Shown: in pieces, positions 53,168 to 61,784 of the stretch
How the letters are laid out: the number at the start of each line of letters is the position of its first letter
Numbering within the stretch: position 1 is the first letter of the stretch
Assembly (NCBI GenBank): GCA_019424245.1
Contig: JAHYZV010000010.1
Span: 1 to 62,047, forward strand
Source: Clostridiales bacterium
GTDB lineage: Bacteria > Bacillota > Clostridia > Lachnospirales > Lachnospiraceae
Length of the DNA stretch: 62,047 nucleotides
Reading direction: 5' to 3'
The notes under the pieces: model-generated
Databases searched by the model: none
What the model was told of the DNA's origin: nothing
The model's input: only the letters and a program-made list of their open reading frames with translations
Translations under genes and position numbers: made by a program

Positions 53168-53212
53168 CCGGAAATTTCACGTTGATTTAACTGGAAATTT
53201 TACGTTGATTTA
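53168..53212. repeat. Two tandem 22-bp repeats
   Basis: CCGGAAATTTCACGTTGATT+TA (53168-53189) and CTGGAAATTTTACGTTGATT+TA (53191-53212), 20 of 22 identical. Just upstream, TATGATGTCGGGGTCAAAAG (53149-53168) matches motifs at 14118 (inverted) and 25344. Confidence 0.75.
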
Positions 53213-53301
53213 AGTTGACATATAAATGACCAGATTATAAAATGAAAAAGTTGAATAAGCATGAAAATGCTTATATAAAATTAAAAAGTGAGGTGACGAT
53301 A

Positions 53302-53406
53302 ATGGACGGGCATGATAGTCCTCAAATAGGAAGCAATGACATAGATTATAAGCCGACAAAGCTATTGTCTGCGTTTCTAAAAGGGACGTGTGCAATAGTC
53401 TGTTAA
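53302..53406 (+). CDS. Possible 34-residue leader peptide upstream of mgtE
   Basis: Short frame starting MDGHDSPQIGSNDIDYKPTK and ending in CAIVC. Its ATG at 53302 follows GAGGTGA by 5 nt, a good ribosome site in an otherwise gene-free leader. It ends 65 nt before mgtE. The first half is rich in Asp and Pro, and some Mg2+-responsive leader peptides use acidic/proline stretches to destabilise ribosomes when magnesium is low. Whether it is translated, or this is instead a structured RNA leader, cannot be told. I do not see the conserved M-box riboswitch core. Confidence 0.3.
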   Translation: MDGHDSPQIGSNDIDYKPTKLLSAFLKGTCAIVC

Positions 53407-53471
53407 AGTCGCGTGTTTTCTAATCTTTGTCATTGTTCTTTTAACATTTTAATAGTGAAAGGAGAATAATG

Positions 53472-54878
53472 ATGAATAAGATTCTATCTAATGTAGTTAT
53501 TCATAAGGATTATAGCAAAGATATAGTAAGAATCCTTAAAAGTAACAGATCTGATGAGGTAATCCGTAAAAAATTGTCGAAATATCATGAGAATGATATT
53601 GCTGATGCAGTAAAACTGCTTGATAAAGATACCAGAATTCGTCTTTATAAGATTCTTGGTGTTGAGTGGACTGCAGAGGTGTTCTCATATCTGGAGGATA
53701 CACCAGAGTATATAGAAGAACTGTCTGTGGATGAGGCTGCAGATGTCCTCGAAAAGATGGATGCAGATGATGCTGTAGATATCCTTGATAATGTGTCAGA
53801 GGAAGAAAGACAGGCTCTGATATCACATATGGAGAAAGATGCCAAGGAAGATGTATGTCTGATTTATTCATATAATGATGATGAGATTGGTAGTAAGATG
53901 ACTACTAACTTTATATGTATAAACAACAGGCAGACTATAAAGGGTGCAATGAAAGAGCTTGTATCACAGGCAGAAGAAAACGATAACGTAAATACAATAT
54001 ATGTTGTTGATGACAACAATATATATTATGGAGCAATAGATTTAAAGGATCTTATTGTTGCAAGGGAGTATCAGAAGCTTGAAGATATAATCAGTACATC
54101 TTATCCATATGTATATGCTCATGAAAAGATGAGCGAATGTATCGAAGACTTAAAGGATTACAGTGAAGATTCAATTCCAGTATTAAACAAAGATAAAGAA
54201 ATAATAGGTGTTATCACATCTTCTGATATAGTAGAAGCTGTTGATGAAGAGATGAGTGATGATTATGCAAAGCTTGCTGGTTTAACTGAGGAAAATGACC
54301 TTACAGAGGGGCTTTTTGCCAGTATGAAAAAACGACTTCCATGGCTTATATTATTACTTTTTTTAGGCATGGGAGTATCATCAGTAGTAGGTATATTTGA
54401 AAATGTAGTATCACAGCTTGCAATTATAGTATGCTTCCAGTCACTTATACTTGATATGGCAGGTAATGTAGGAACACAGTCACTTGCTGTTACAATCAGG
54501 GTGCTTATGGATGAAAATATATCAGCTAAACAGAAGTTAGAGTTCGTCTTAAAGGAAATGCGTATAGGCTTTGCTAATGGTCTGTTGTTAGGCTCTATGG
54601 CATTCGTATTGCTTGGCATATATATTATGGTTGTAAAAGGCAAGCCATGGCACTACGCATTCGCTATATCAGGCTGTGTTGGAGTATCACTACTGCTGGC
54701 TATGCTCATATCCAGCCTTATAGGAGTGCTTACACCTATGTTTTTCCATAAGATAAAGATAGATCCTGCAGTAGCTTCAGGACCACTTATAACAACTATC
54801 AATGACCTTGTTGCAGTTGTTACATATTATGGACTGGCTGCAGTTGTGCTTATAGGAATGCTGCATATAACGGGATAA
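53472..54878 (+). CDS. mgtE: Magnesium transporter MgtE
   Basis: 468 residues: N-terminal helical MgtE domain (1-130; ELSVDEAADVLEKMDADDAV), paired CBS domains (135-255; CINNRQTIKGAM, SIPVLNKDKEIIGVITSSDI), a plug helix, then five TM segments (285-468). The pore stretch contains LDMAGNVGTQSLAV and DPAVASGPLITTINDL. CBS and N domains close the channel when cytosolic magnesium is high. AAGGAG lies 7 nt before the ATG at 53472 and 4 nt before an adjacent ATG at 53469; I prefer the former. Stands alone behind a 430-bp leader. Confidence 0.95.
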   Translation: MNKILSNVVIHKDYSKDIVRILKSNRSDEVIRKKLSKYHENDIADAVKLLDKDTRIRLYKILGVEWTAEVFSYLEDTPEYIEELSVDEAADVLEKMDADDAVDILDNVSEEERQALISHMEKDAKEDVCLIYSYNDDEIGSKMTTNFICINNRQTIKGAMKELVSQAEENDNVNTIYVVDDNNIYYGAIDLKDLIVAREYQKLEDIISTSYPYVYAHEKMSECIEDLKDYSEDSIPVLNKDKEIIGVITSSDIVEAVDEEMSDDYAKLAGLTEENDLTEGLFASMKKRLPWLILLLFLGMGVSSVVGIFENVVSQLAIIVCFQSLILDMAGNVGTQSLAVTIRVLMDENISAKQKLEFVLKEMRIGFANGLLLGSMAFVLLGIYIMVVKGKPWHYAFAISGCVGVSLLLAMLISSLIGVLTPMFFHKIKIDPAVASGPLITTINDLVAVVTYYGLAAVVLIGMLHITG

Positions 54879-55017
54879 TAACCTCTTAAACTAATGCCGT
54901 CTATATCGTTAAATGCAATTAAGTTTGTAAATATTTGTAACAGATATGTGAATGATGGTATATAATTAAGAAGAAATTAGAATAGCAGCTATAGAAGCTA
55001 GGGAAAGGAAGATTACT

Positions 55018-55542
55018 ATGAGTGATATGTTGGAAATGATTAAGACAAGAAGAAGCGTAAGAAAGTATAAAAGTGACATGGTTCCTGCAGATGTAATAGA
55101 TAAGATAGTTGAAGCTGGAACATATGCAGCTACAGGCATGAACAGGCAGTCACCTGTTATACTCGCTGTTACTGATAAGGAACTTAGAGATAAGCTTTCT
55201 AAGATGAATGCAGCATTTATGGGTAAACCAGAAGACTTTGATCCATTTTATGGTGCACCGGTTGTACTTGTTGTTCTGGCTGATAAGAGTGTGCCTACAT
55301 ACGTATATGATGGTTCTTTAGTTATGGGTAATCTTATGCTTGAAGCACATGCACTTGGCGTAGATAGCTGCTGGATACATAGAGCTAAGGAAGAGTTTGA
55401 AAGTGCAGAGGGTAAAGAGATACTTAAATCACATGGCATAGAAGGCGATTATGAAGGAATCGGACATTGTATACTTGGATATGCAGATGGAGATAAGCCA
55501 CAGTGCAAGCCAAGAAAGGATAACTGGGTGTATAGAGTGTAA
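55018..55542 (+). CDS. Nitroreductase family FMN oxidoreductase
   Basis: 174 residues, a short single-domain nitroreductase. FMN-contact marks are IKTRRSVRKYKSDMV at the N-terminus, AATGMNRQSP, and ALGVDSCWIHR; the C-terminal GYADGDKPQCKPRK is typical. Uses NAD(P)H to reduce nitro, quinone or similar groups; the physiological substrate is unknown. AAAGGAAG is about 7 nt upstream of the ATG. Followed by a Dabb protein gene after ~100 nt. Confidence 0.9.
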   Translation: MSDMLEMIKTRRSVRKYKSDMVPADVIDKIVEAGTYAATGMNRQSPVILAVTDKELRDKLSKMNAAFMGKPEDFDPFYGAPVVLVVLADKSVPTYVYDGSLVMGNLMLEAHALGVDSCWIHRAKEEFESAEGKEILKSHGIEGDYEGIGHCILGYADGDKPQCKPRKDNWVYRV

Positions 55543-55644
55543 TGCTGTATAAATCAGTTATATACATATGCCTTGGATACAACAAGGCATATAGAAGGCT
55601 GTGAACTAAAGTGAAGATAAATGATAAAGAAGGAGCAAATAAGA

Positions 55645-55947
55645 ATGGTTAAACATGTTATATTGTGGAAATTAAAGGAAGAGCTTACAGATACAGAAAA
55701 GGAAGAAGTAAAGAAAGGTATTAAGGAAGGCCTTGAAGGACTTGCAGGTAAGATTCCTGGTCTGGTAGAAGTTAAGGTTAATATTAACGGCTTACCAACA
55801 TCAACAGTTGATGTTATGCTTGATACAACATTTACAGATGCAGATGCACTTAAGGCATACAGTACTAATCCACTCCATGTTGCTGTAGCAGATGGAAAGG
55901 TTCGTCCATATACAGCGGTAAGATCCTGCCTTGATTATGAGGTATAG
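55645..55947 (+). CDS. Dabb-family (stress-responsive A/B barrel) protein
   Basis: 100 residues of the dimeric alpha/beta-barrel type: MVKHVILWKLKEELT at the start, then TFTDADALKAYSTNPLHVAV, the typical second half with the conserved His, and a CLDYEV end. The family includes small stress-linked proteins of unclear chemistry and some polyketide cyclases. GGAG lies 9 nt before the ATG at 55645; an ATG at 55621 has no proper spacing to a ribosome site. Confidence 0.85.
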   Translation: MVKHVILWKLKEELTDTEKEEVKKGIKEGLEGLAGKIPGLVEVKVNINGLPTSTVDVMLDTTFTDADALKAYSTNPLHVAVADGKVRPYTAVRSCLDYEV

Positions 55948-56018
55948 GATTAATTGTTGAATAAACTTCAGAAATTGAATTATAATAATTTTTTAAAATG
56001 GAAAAATAAAGTTATGGA

Positions 56019-56048
56019 TTGACACGATTCATAAGGATATGCTATTAT
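56019..56048 (+). promoter_or_regulatory. Promoter of the T-box/aspS transcript
   Basis: TTGACA (56019-56024), 18 nt, TATTAT (56043-56048), directly upstream of the T-box leader. Confidence 0.6.
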
Positions 56049-56060
56049 TCAACTATATGA

Positions 56061-56440
56061 ATATATTAAAGACTGGGAAAGAGACTTCTTTTCATGGAAC
56101 CTGACAGGAAAGTGATGCCACCGACTGAAAGCATACACAGGGAATTGTCAAGAGGAACACTCTGGAGTTGAATATCTGAATTATATCAATGCCCCTGGAA
56201 TATGTTTATAATGCTGAATGTACGCAGCTGTTATAGACAGGTAAGTGATATATGTAGGTTATTACGTTGTACGCGTTAAGTAATTAAAGAGGAATGAGAA
56301 GAAGCCTGAGTGGTTAAGTTATTGATGACAAGTTTCTAGATGACAGCTATTCAGAAGCAGATTTCGTTCAATGCGGGTGGTACCGCGGATAATTATGTAT
56401 TATTCGTCCCGGAATGCTGGTAAGGCATTCCGGGTTTTTT
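56061..56440 (+). ncRNA. T-box leader controlling aspS-gatCAB
   Basis: About 380 nt. The antiterminator bulge sequence GCGGGTGGTACCGCG is at 56373-56387. Stem I parts are visible: GACTTC pairs with GGAGTT, TGACA with TGTCA, and a distal loop ATGCC..GGCAT-like with ACCGACTGAAA. T-boxes read an uncharged tRNA through a specifier codon and its NCCA end, then allow transcription. In the specifier-loop strand after GGAGTT I read GAATATC, where AAT (Asn, 56171-56173) would fit; I am not certain. It ends in the terminator at 56408-56440. Confidence 0.92.
56408..56440 (+). terminator. T-box regulated terminator
   Basis: CCCGGAATGC (56408-56417) pairs with GCATTCCGGG (56424-56433), followed by TTTTTT. 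It competes with the antiterminator that contains GGTGGTACC. Confidence 0.92.
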
Positions 56441-56571
56441 GCGTGCAGATAACGATTGCCAACTAAGTCACATCGTTACAGCCTTTGCAGGAAGCAGGAG
56501 CAATATATTTATCAGCTGCAACAAGACACACATTAACAATATAAAACTATAAGAGAGGAGCTATTAATAAG

Positions 56572-58317
56572 ATGGCAAACATTTACAGAGATGTCACATT
56601 ACAGAATGTAAGTGAAAACGACATTGGAAAGCAGATGAAGGTATCAGGATGGGTTGAGAATATCCGTGACCACGGTGGAGTTTCATTTATCGATTTAAGA
56701 GATATGTACGGAGTATTACAGGTAGTTATCCGTGAACCAGAACTCTTAAAGGGTATCAAGAAGGAAGAGTGTATCAGTATCGATGGTGTTATGGAACAGA
56801 GAGATGAGGAAACATATAATCCTAAGATTCCATCAGGAACTATTGAACTTGAAGCTAAGAAGATTACAGTATTAGGACAGGTTTACCAGCAGGTTCCATT
56901 TGAAATCCAGACATCTAAGGAAGTAAGAGAAGATGTAAGACTTAAGTACAGATATTTAGACTTAAGAAATCCTAAGGTTAAGGATAATATGGTATTCCGT
57001 TCAAAGGTTATATCATTCCTTCGTCAGAAGATGACAGATATGGGCTTCCTTGAAATCCAGACACCTATTCTTTGTGCTTCATCACCAGAAGGCGCTAGAG
57101 ATTATATCGTTCCATCAAGAAAGTATAAGGGTAAGTTCTATGCACTTCCACAGGCACCACAGCAGTACAAGCAGCTTCTTATGGTATCTGGTTTTGATAA
57201 GTATTTCCAGATAGCACCTTGCTTCAGAGATGAAGATGCAAGAGCTGACCGTTCACCAGGAGAGTTCTATCAGTTAGACTTTGAGATGAGCTTTGCTACT
57301 CAGGAAGAAGTATTTGCAGTTGGTGAAGAAGTGCTTACAGAAACATTTGCAAAGTTTGCACCAGAAGGTTCAGTTGTAACACAGGCTCCTTATCCAATCA
57401 TAAGCTATAAGCAGGCTATGCTTGAGTTTGGTTCAGATAAGCCAGACCTTAGAAACCCACTTAGAATTATAGATTTATCCGATTTCTTCAATAAATGTAC
57501 ATTTAAGCCATTCCAGAACAAGACTGTAAGAGCTATCAATGTTCATGCTAAGCTTTCAAAGGGACAGCATGAGAAGCTTCTTAAGTTCGCTACAGGAATC
57601 GGTATGGGCGGACTTGGTTACCTTGAGGTTCTTGAAGACCTTTCATATAAGGGACCTATTGATAAGTTTATACCAGATGAGCTTAAGGGCGAGATCAGAG
57701 AGCTTGCGGGACTTCAGGCAGGTGATACAATATTCTTTATCGCTGATAAGGAAGATAAAGCTGCATTCTTTGCAGGACAGATTCGTAACGAGCTTGGCGC
57801 ACGCCTTGATTTAATAGAGAAAAATGCATACAGATTCTGTTATGTAAATGACTTCCCTATGTTTGAAAGAGATCCTGAAACTAAGAAGATTGGTTTTACA
57901 CACAATCCATTCTCTATGCCACAGGGTGGTCTTGAAGCACTTAATACTATGGATCCGCTTGATATTCTTGCTTACCAGTATGATATCGTATGTAATGGTG
58001 TTGAATTATCATCGGGTGCTGTGCGTAACCATGATATGCAGATTATGGTTAAGGCATTTGAAATTGCCGGATATGATGAAGAAGTACTTAAGGCTAAGTT
58101 TGGAGCACTTTACAACGCATTCCAGTTCGGTGCACCACCACATGCAGGTATGGCACCAGGTGTTGACCGTATGATTATGCTCCTTAGAAATGAAGAGAAT
58201 ATCCGTGAGGTTATCCCATTCCCAATGAGTGGTACAGCACAGGATCTTATGTGTGGAGCACCTAATGAGGTAACAGAACAGCAGTTAAGAGAGGTTCATA
58301 TTAAGGTCAGAGATTAA
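56572..58317 (+). CDS. aspS: Aspartyl-tRNA synthetase, bacterial type, probably non-discriminating
   Basis: 581 residues, bacterial length with GAD insertion. OB-fold anticodon domain 1-105, class II motif 2 region (FRDEDARADRSPGEFYQLD), GAD domain about 290-410, motif 3 GMAPGVDRMIMLL. Charges tRNA-Asp with aspartate. His34 in RDHGG is the residue seen in non-discriminating enzymes such as that of Pseudomonas, where E. coli has Leu; such enzymes also make Asp-tRNA-Asn. The adjacent gatCAB, which amidates it to Asn-tRNA-Asn, supports this. GAGAGGAGC precedes the ATG. Controlled by the T-box at 56061-56440. Confidence 0.95.
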   Translation: MANIYRDVTLQNVSENDIGKQMKVSGWVENIRDHGGVSFIDLRDMYGVLQVVIREPELLKGIKKEECISIDGVMEQRDEETYNPKIPSGTIELEAKKITVLGQVYQQVPFEIQTSKEVREDVRLKYRYLDLRNPKVKDNMVFRSKVISFLRQKMTDMGFLEIQTPILCASSPEGARDYIVPSRKYKGKFYALPQAPQQYKQLLMVSGFDKYFQIAPCFRDEDARADRSPGEFYQLDFEMSFATQEEVFAVGEEVLTETFAKFAPEGSVVTQAPYPIISYKQAMLEFGSDKPDLRNPLRIIDLSDFFNKCTFKPFQNKTVRAINVHAKLSKGQHEKLLKFATGIGMGGLGYLEVLEDLSYKGPIDKFIPDELKGEIRELAGLQAGDTIFFIADKEDKAAFFAGQIRNELGARLDLIEKNAYRFCYVNDFPMFERDPETKKIGFTHNPFSMPQGGLEALNTMDPLDILAYQYDIVCNGVELSSGAVRNHDMQIMVKAFEIAGYDEEVLKAKFGALYNAFQFGAPPHAGMAPGVDRMIMLLRNEENIREVIPFPMSGTAQDLMCGAPNEVTEQQLREVHIKVRD

Positions 58318-58318
58318 T

Positions 58319-58384
58319 TGAAAAAATCCTTAAACCAAAGATTTTTTCCATACAGGATTTGCGCGTGAGGGCGCAAACCTGTCT
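58319..58384 (+). other. Two hairpins between aspS and gatC
   Basis: AAAAAATC pairs with GATTTTTT, then CAGGATTTGCGC pairs with GGCGCAAACCTG around GTGAG. It could attenuate or protect the downstream mRNA; the T tract after the second hairpin is missing. Confidence 0.5.
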
Positions 58385-58409
58385 GACATGATAGAAAGGA
58401 TGGTATGTT

Positions 58410-58703
58410 ATGGCTAATGTGATTAGTGATGAAACTATCGAATATGTAGGTATTCTTGCTAAGCTTGAGCTTTCTGAGTCGGAAAAAGAGGATGCCAAGA
58501 AGGATATGGCAAGCATGCTTGATTATATAGATAAGCTTGGCGAGCTTGATACAACAGGTGTTGAGCCTATGTCACACGTATTCCCTGTGAATAATGTCAT
58601 GAGGGAGGATGTTGTTACTAATGGTGACGGAAGCAAGGATACACTTGCCAATGCACCAGAGGCTAATGAATATGGATTTATAGTTCCTAAGACGGTAGAG
58701 TAA
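58410..58703 (+). CDS. gatC: Asp/Glu-tRNA amidotransferase subunit C
   Basis: 97 residues, the small GatC subunit that wraps GatA and GatB together. Typical IEYVGILAKLELSESEKE start, a middle DYIDKLGELDTTGVEPMSHV, and a C-terminal EYGFIVPKTVE. AAGG with moderate spacing precedes the ATG. First of gatC-gatA-gatB, 92 nt after aspS. Confidence 0.95.
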   Translation: MANVISDETIEYVGILAKLELSESEKEDAKKDMASMLDYIDKLGELDTTGVEPMSHVFPVNNVMREDVVTNGDGSKDTLANAPEANEYGFIVPKTVE

Positions 58704-58750
58704 TAATACTGTATTTTATTGTGTTTTACGTCAGGCAGATGATGGCTACT

Positions 58751-58826
58751 ATAACGAAATATATTATGTACGATAACAAAATGCGTTATATACAATAACG
58801 AAATATATTATGTACAATAACAAAAT
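58751..58826. repeat. Two AT-rich direct repeats between gatC and gatA
   Basis: ATAACGAAATATATTATGTA continuing ..ATAACAAAAT is found at 58751-58782 and at 58795-58826, a 44-bp period. No coding potential; probably slippage-derived. Confidence 0.7.
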
Positions 58827-58849
58827 ATATGCAGGAAAGGAAAAATGCT

Positions 58850-60295
58850 ATGAGTTTATTAGATTGTACAGCCGTTGAACTTGCTGCAAAGATTAAGGCA
58901 GGCGAAGTGACAGCGGTAGAAGCTATGCAGGCTGTTGTTGCTCAGATTGAAAAGTCTGAAGACAAGCTTAACTGCTATGTGACATTTGACAAGGAAAAAG
59001 CATTACAGGCAGCAGCTAAGGCTGACGAGGATATCAAGGCTGGAAAGCTTACGGGACCTTTAGCTGGTGTACCTTTTGCTATTAAGGATAATATGTGCAC
59101 AGAAGGCATGCTTACAACATGTTCTTCTAAAATACTTGGTAACTTTGTTCCAACATTTTCTTCTGAAGCAGTTATAAGACTTCAGGAGGCAGGTGCAGTT
59201 ATTATCGGTAAGACTAATATGGATGAGTTCGCTATGGGCTCAACAACAGAAACAAGTGCATTCGGAGCAACTAAGAATCCAAGAAATACAGAGCACGTTC
59301 CTGGTGGTTCGTCAGGTGGTTCAGCTGCAGCAGTTGCAGCAAATGAGTGTTTTGCGGCGCTTGGTTCAGATACAGGTGGTTCTATAAGACAGCCTGCATC
59401 TTACTGTGGTGTTGTAGGTATGAAGCCTACTTATGGTACTGTTTCAAGATATGGACTTATAGCTTATGGTTCATCACTTGATCAGATAGGACCATTATGT
59501 AAGGATGTAACAGACTGTGCTACTATTATGGAGGTAATAGCAGCAAAGGATGATAAGGATTCTACATCAGTAAAGAGAGAAGATACAGCATTTACAAAGG
59601 CTTTAGTAGATGATGTTAAGGGACTTAAGATAGGTATTCCAAGAGACTACTTTGGCGATGGACTTGATCCTGAGGTTAAGGAAGCTGTTATGTCGGCAGC
59701 TAAGGTGCTCGAAGAAAAGGGTGCCATAGTTGAAGAATTCGACTTAAGCCTTGTAGAGTATGCTATACCTACCTACTATACAATAGCTGCCGCTGAGGCA
59801 AGCTCTAACCTTGAGAGATTCGATGGCGTTAAGTATGGTTACAGGACAAGTGAGTATGAAGGTCTTCACAATATGTATAAGAAGACACGTTCAGAGGGCT
59901 TTGGACCTGAGGTTAAGAGAAGAATAATGCTTGGTTCATTCGTACTCAGCTCAGGTTATTATGATGCCTACTATTTAAAAGCATTAAGAGTAAAGGCTCT
60001 TATTAAGAAAGCCTTTGATGAAGCATTTGCAAAGTATGATGTAATACTTGGACCTGTTGCACCAACAACTGCGCCTAAGATAGGCTCATCTTTAGCAGAC
60101 CCTATCAAGATGTATCTTGGTGATATATATACAATATCTGTAAACCTTGCAGGTCTTCCAGGAATAAGTGTACCTTGTGGAAAGGATTCTAATGGACTTC
60201 CAATAGGTGTACAGCTTATAGGTGACTGCTTTAAGGAAAATAATATAATCCGTGCTGCATATTCATATGAGCAGGCACGAGGAAGATTTGAATAA
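58850..60295 (+). CDS. gatA: Asp/Glu-tRNA amidotransferase subunit A
   Basis: 481 residues of the amidase-signature family. Releases ammonia from glutamine or asparagine and passes it to GatB. The catalytic triad region is visible: GVPFAIKDNMCTEG with the Lys, PGGSSGGSAAAVAA with the cis-Ser, and GSDTGGSIRQPASYCG with the nucleophilic Ser. Start at the ATG at 58850 behind GGAAAGGA; an ATG 21 nt upstream lacks a site. Ends 15 nt before gatB. Confidence 0.97.
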   Translation: MSLLDCTAVELAAKIKAGEVTAVEAMQAVVAQIEKSEDKLNCYVTFDKEKALQAAAKADEDIKAGKLTGPLAGVPFAIKDNMCTEGMLTTCSSKILGNFVPTFSSEAVIRLQEAGAVIIGKTNMDEFAMGSTTETSAFGATKNPRNTEHVPGGSSGGSAAAVAANECFAALGSDTGGSIRQPASYCGVVGMKPTYGTVSRYGLIAYGSSLDQIGPLCKDVTDCATIMEVIAAKDDKDSTSVKREDTAFTKALVDDVKGLKIGIPRDYFGDGLDPEVKEAVMSAAKVLEEKGAIVEEFDLSLVEYAIPTYYTIAAAEASSNLERFDGVKYGYRTSEYEGLHNMYKKTRSEGFGPEVKRRIMLGSFVLSSGYYDAYYLKALRVKALIKKAFDEAFAKYDVILGPVAPTTAPKIGSSLADPIKMYLGDIYTISVNLAGLPGISVPCGKDSNGLPIGVQLIGDCFKENNIIRAAYSYEQARGRFE

Positions 60296-60310
60296 GGAGG
60301 AGGTCAGGCA

Positions 60311-61741
60311 ATGAAAGATTATGAAGTAGTTATTGGTCTTGAAGTTCACGTTGAGCTTGCTACAAAGACTAAGATATTCTGCGGCTGTTCAACAGCATTT
60401 GGTGGAGCACCTAATACACACACATGCCCTGTTTGTACAGGTATGCCAGGCTCTCTTCCAGTTCTTAACAAGAAAGTGGTAGAGTATGCTATGGCAGTTG
60501 GTCTTGCAACTAACTGCTCTATAACAAGAGACTGCAAGTTTGATAGAAAGAATTATTTCTATCCTGATAATCCACAGAATTATCAGATATCACAGTTATA
60601 TCTGCCTATATGCCGTGATGGCCATGTAGACGTAAAGCTTGAAGATGGAACAGAAAAGTCTATAAGAATTCACGAGATTCATATGGAAGAGGATGCAGGT
60701 AAGCTTATACACGATGAGTGGGAGGATGTATCCTATGTTGACTATAATCGTTCAGGTGTGCCTCTTATAGAAATCGTATCTGAGCCAGATATGAGAAATG
60801 CAGAAGAGGTTATTGCTTATCTTACTAAGTTAAGAAATACTATCCAGTATCTTGGAGCATCTGATTGTAAGCTTCAGGAAGGTTCTATGAGAGCTGATGT
60901 CAATCTTTCTGTAAGAGAAAAAGGCAGTACAGAGTTTGGTACAAGAACAGAAACTAAGAATCTTAACTCATTTTCAGCTATCCAGAGAGCTATTGAGGCT
61001 GAAACAGCAAGACAGATAGATATAATTGAAGCTGGTGGACAGGTTGTTCAGGAAACAAGAAGATGGAATGATGATAAGGAATATTCATATGCTATGCGTT
61101 CTAAAGAGGATGCACAGGATTATAGATATTTCCCTGATCCAGACCTTGTACCAATCCACATAAGCGAAGAATGGCTTGATACTATCAGGGAAGCACAGCC
61201 AGAATTTAAGGATGAGAAAATGCTTCGTTATAAGGAAGAGTTCGGAATTCCTGATTATGATATCAATATGATTACTGATTCTAAGAAGCTTGCTGATATA
61301 TTTGAAGAAACAACAGCCTTATGCAATAAGCCAAAGAAAGTATCTAACTGGCTTATTACAGAGACTATGCGTATTTTAAAGGAAAAGAATATGGATCCTG
61401 AGGATATCACATTCTCACCTAAGAGTCTTGCAAGAATTATTGAGCTTGCAGATGAGGGCGCTATTAACAGTAATGTTGCTAAGGAGATATTCGAGAAGAT
61501 ATTTGACGAGGATATTGATCCAGATAAGTATATTGAGGAGAATGGACTTAAGCAGGTTAATGACGAAGGTGCACTTAAGGCAACAGTTGAGAAGGTTATA
61601 GCTGATAATCCACAGTCTGTAGCTGATTACAGAGCAGGCAAGGAGAAAGCTATCGGATTCCTTGTAGGCCAGACTATGAAAGCTATGCAGGGTAAGGCTA
61701 ATCCGGGTATGGTTAATAAGCTGCTTAAAGAGCTTCTTTAG
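60311..61741 (+). CDS. gatB: Asp/Glu-tRNA amidotransferase subunit B
   Basis: 476 residues. The kinase/transamidase subunit activates the tRNA-bound Asp or Glu with ATP and adds ammonia. Landmarks: YEVVIGLEVHVELATKTKIF, CSTAFGGAPNTHTCPVCTGM with the zinc-type cysteines, RKNYFYPDNPQNYQISQ, HMEEDAGKL, DYNRSGVPLIEIVSEPDM. The C-terminal YqeY-like tail (about 395-476) ends in GKANPGMVNKLLKELL. GGAGGAGG precedes the ATG. Last gene in the window. Confidence 0.97.
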   Translation: MKDYEVVIGLEVHVELATKTKIFCGCSTAFGGAPNTHTCPVCTGMPGSLPVLNKKVVEYAMAVGLATNCSITRDCKFDRKNYFYPDNPQNYQISQLYLPICRDGHVDVKLEDGTEKSIRIHEIHMEEDAGKLIHDEWEDVSYVDYNRSGVPLIEIVSEPDMRNAEEVIAYLTKLRNTIQYLGASDCKLQEGSMRADVNLSVREKGSTEFGTRTETKNLNSFSAIQRAIEAETARQIDIIEAGGQVVQETRRWNDDKEYSYAMRSKEDAQDYRYFPDPDLVPIHISEEWLDTIREAQPEFKDEKMLRYKEEFGIPDYDINMITDSKKLADIFEETTALCNKPKKVSNWLITETMRILKEKNMDPEDITFSPKSLARIIELADEGAINSNVAKEIFEKIFDEDIDPDKYIEENGLKQVNDEGALKATVEKVIADNPQSVADYRAGKEKAIGFLVGQTMKAMQGKANPGMVNKLLKELL

Positions 61742-61784
61742 GAAGTTTGTTGTTTAATTGAATATTAGTTGGTGACGAACGGAC

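Noticed and set aside
53216..53468. M-box magnesium riboswitch upstream of mgtE
   Set aside because: The expected GGTGAGGCTCCT and GCCGCTGC-type core words are missing; only a short AGGTGA match is present, better explained as a ribosome site.
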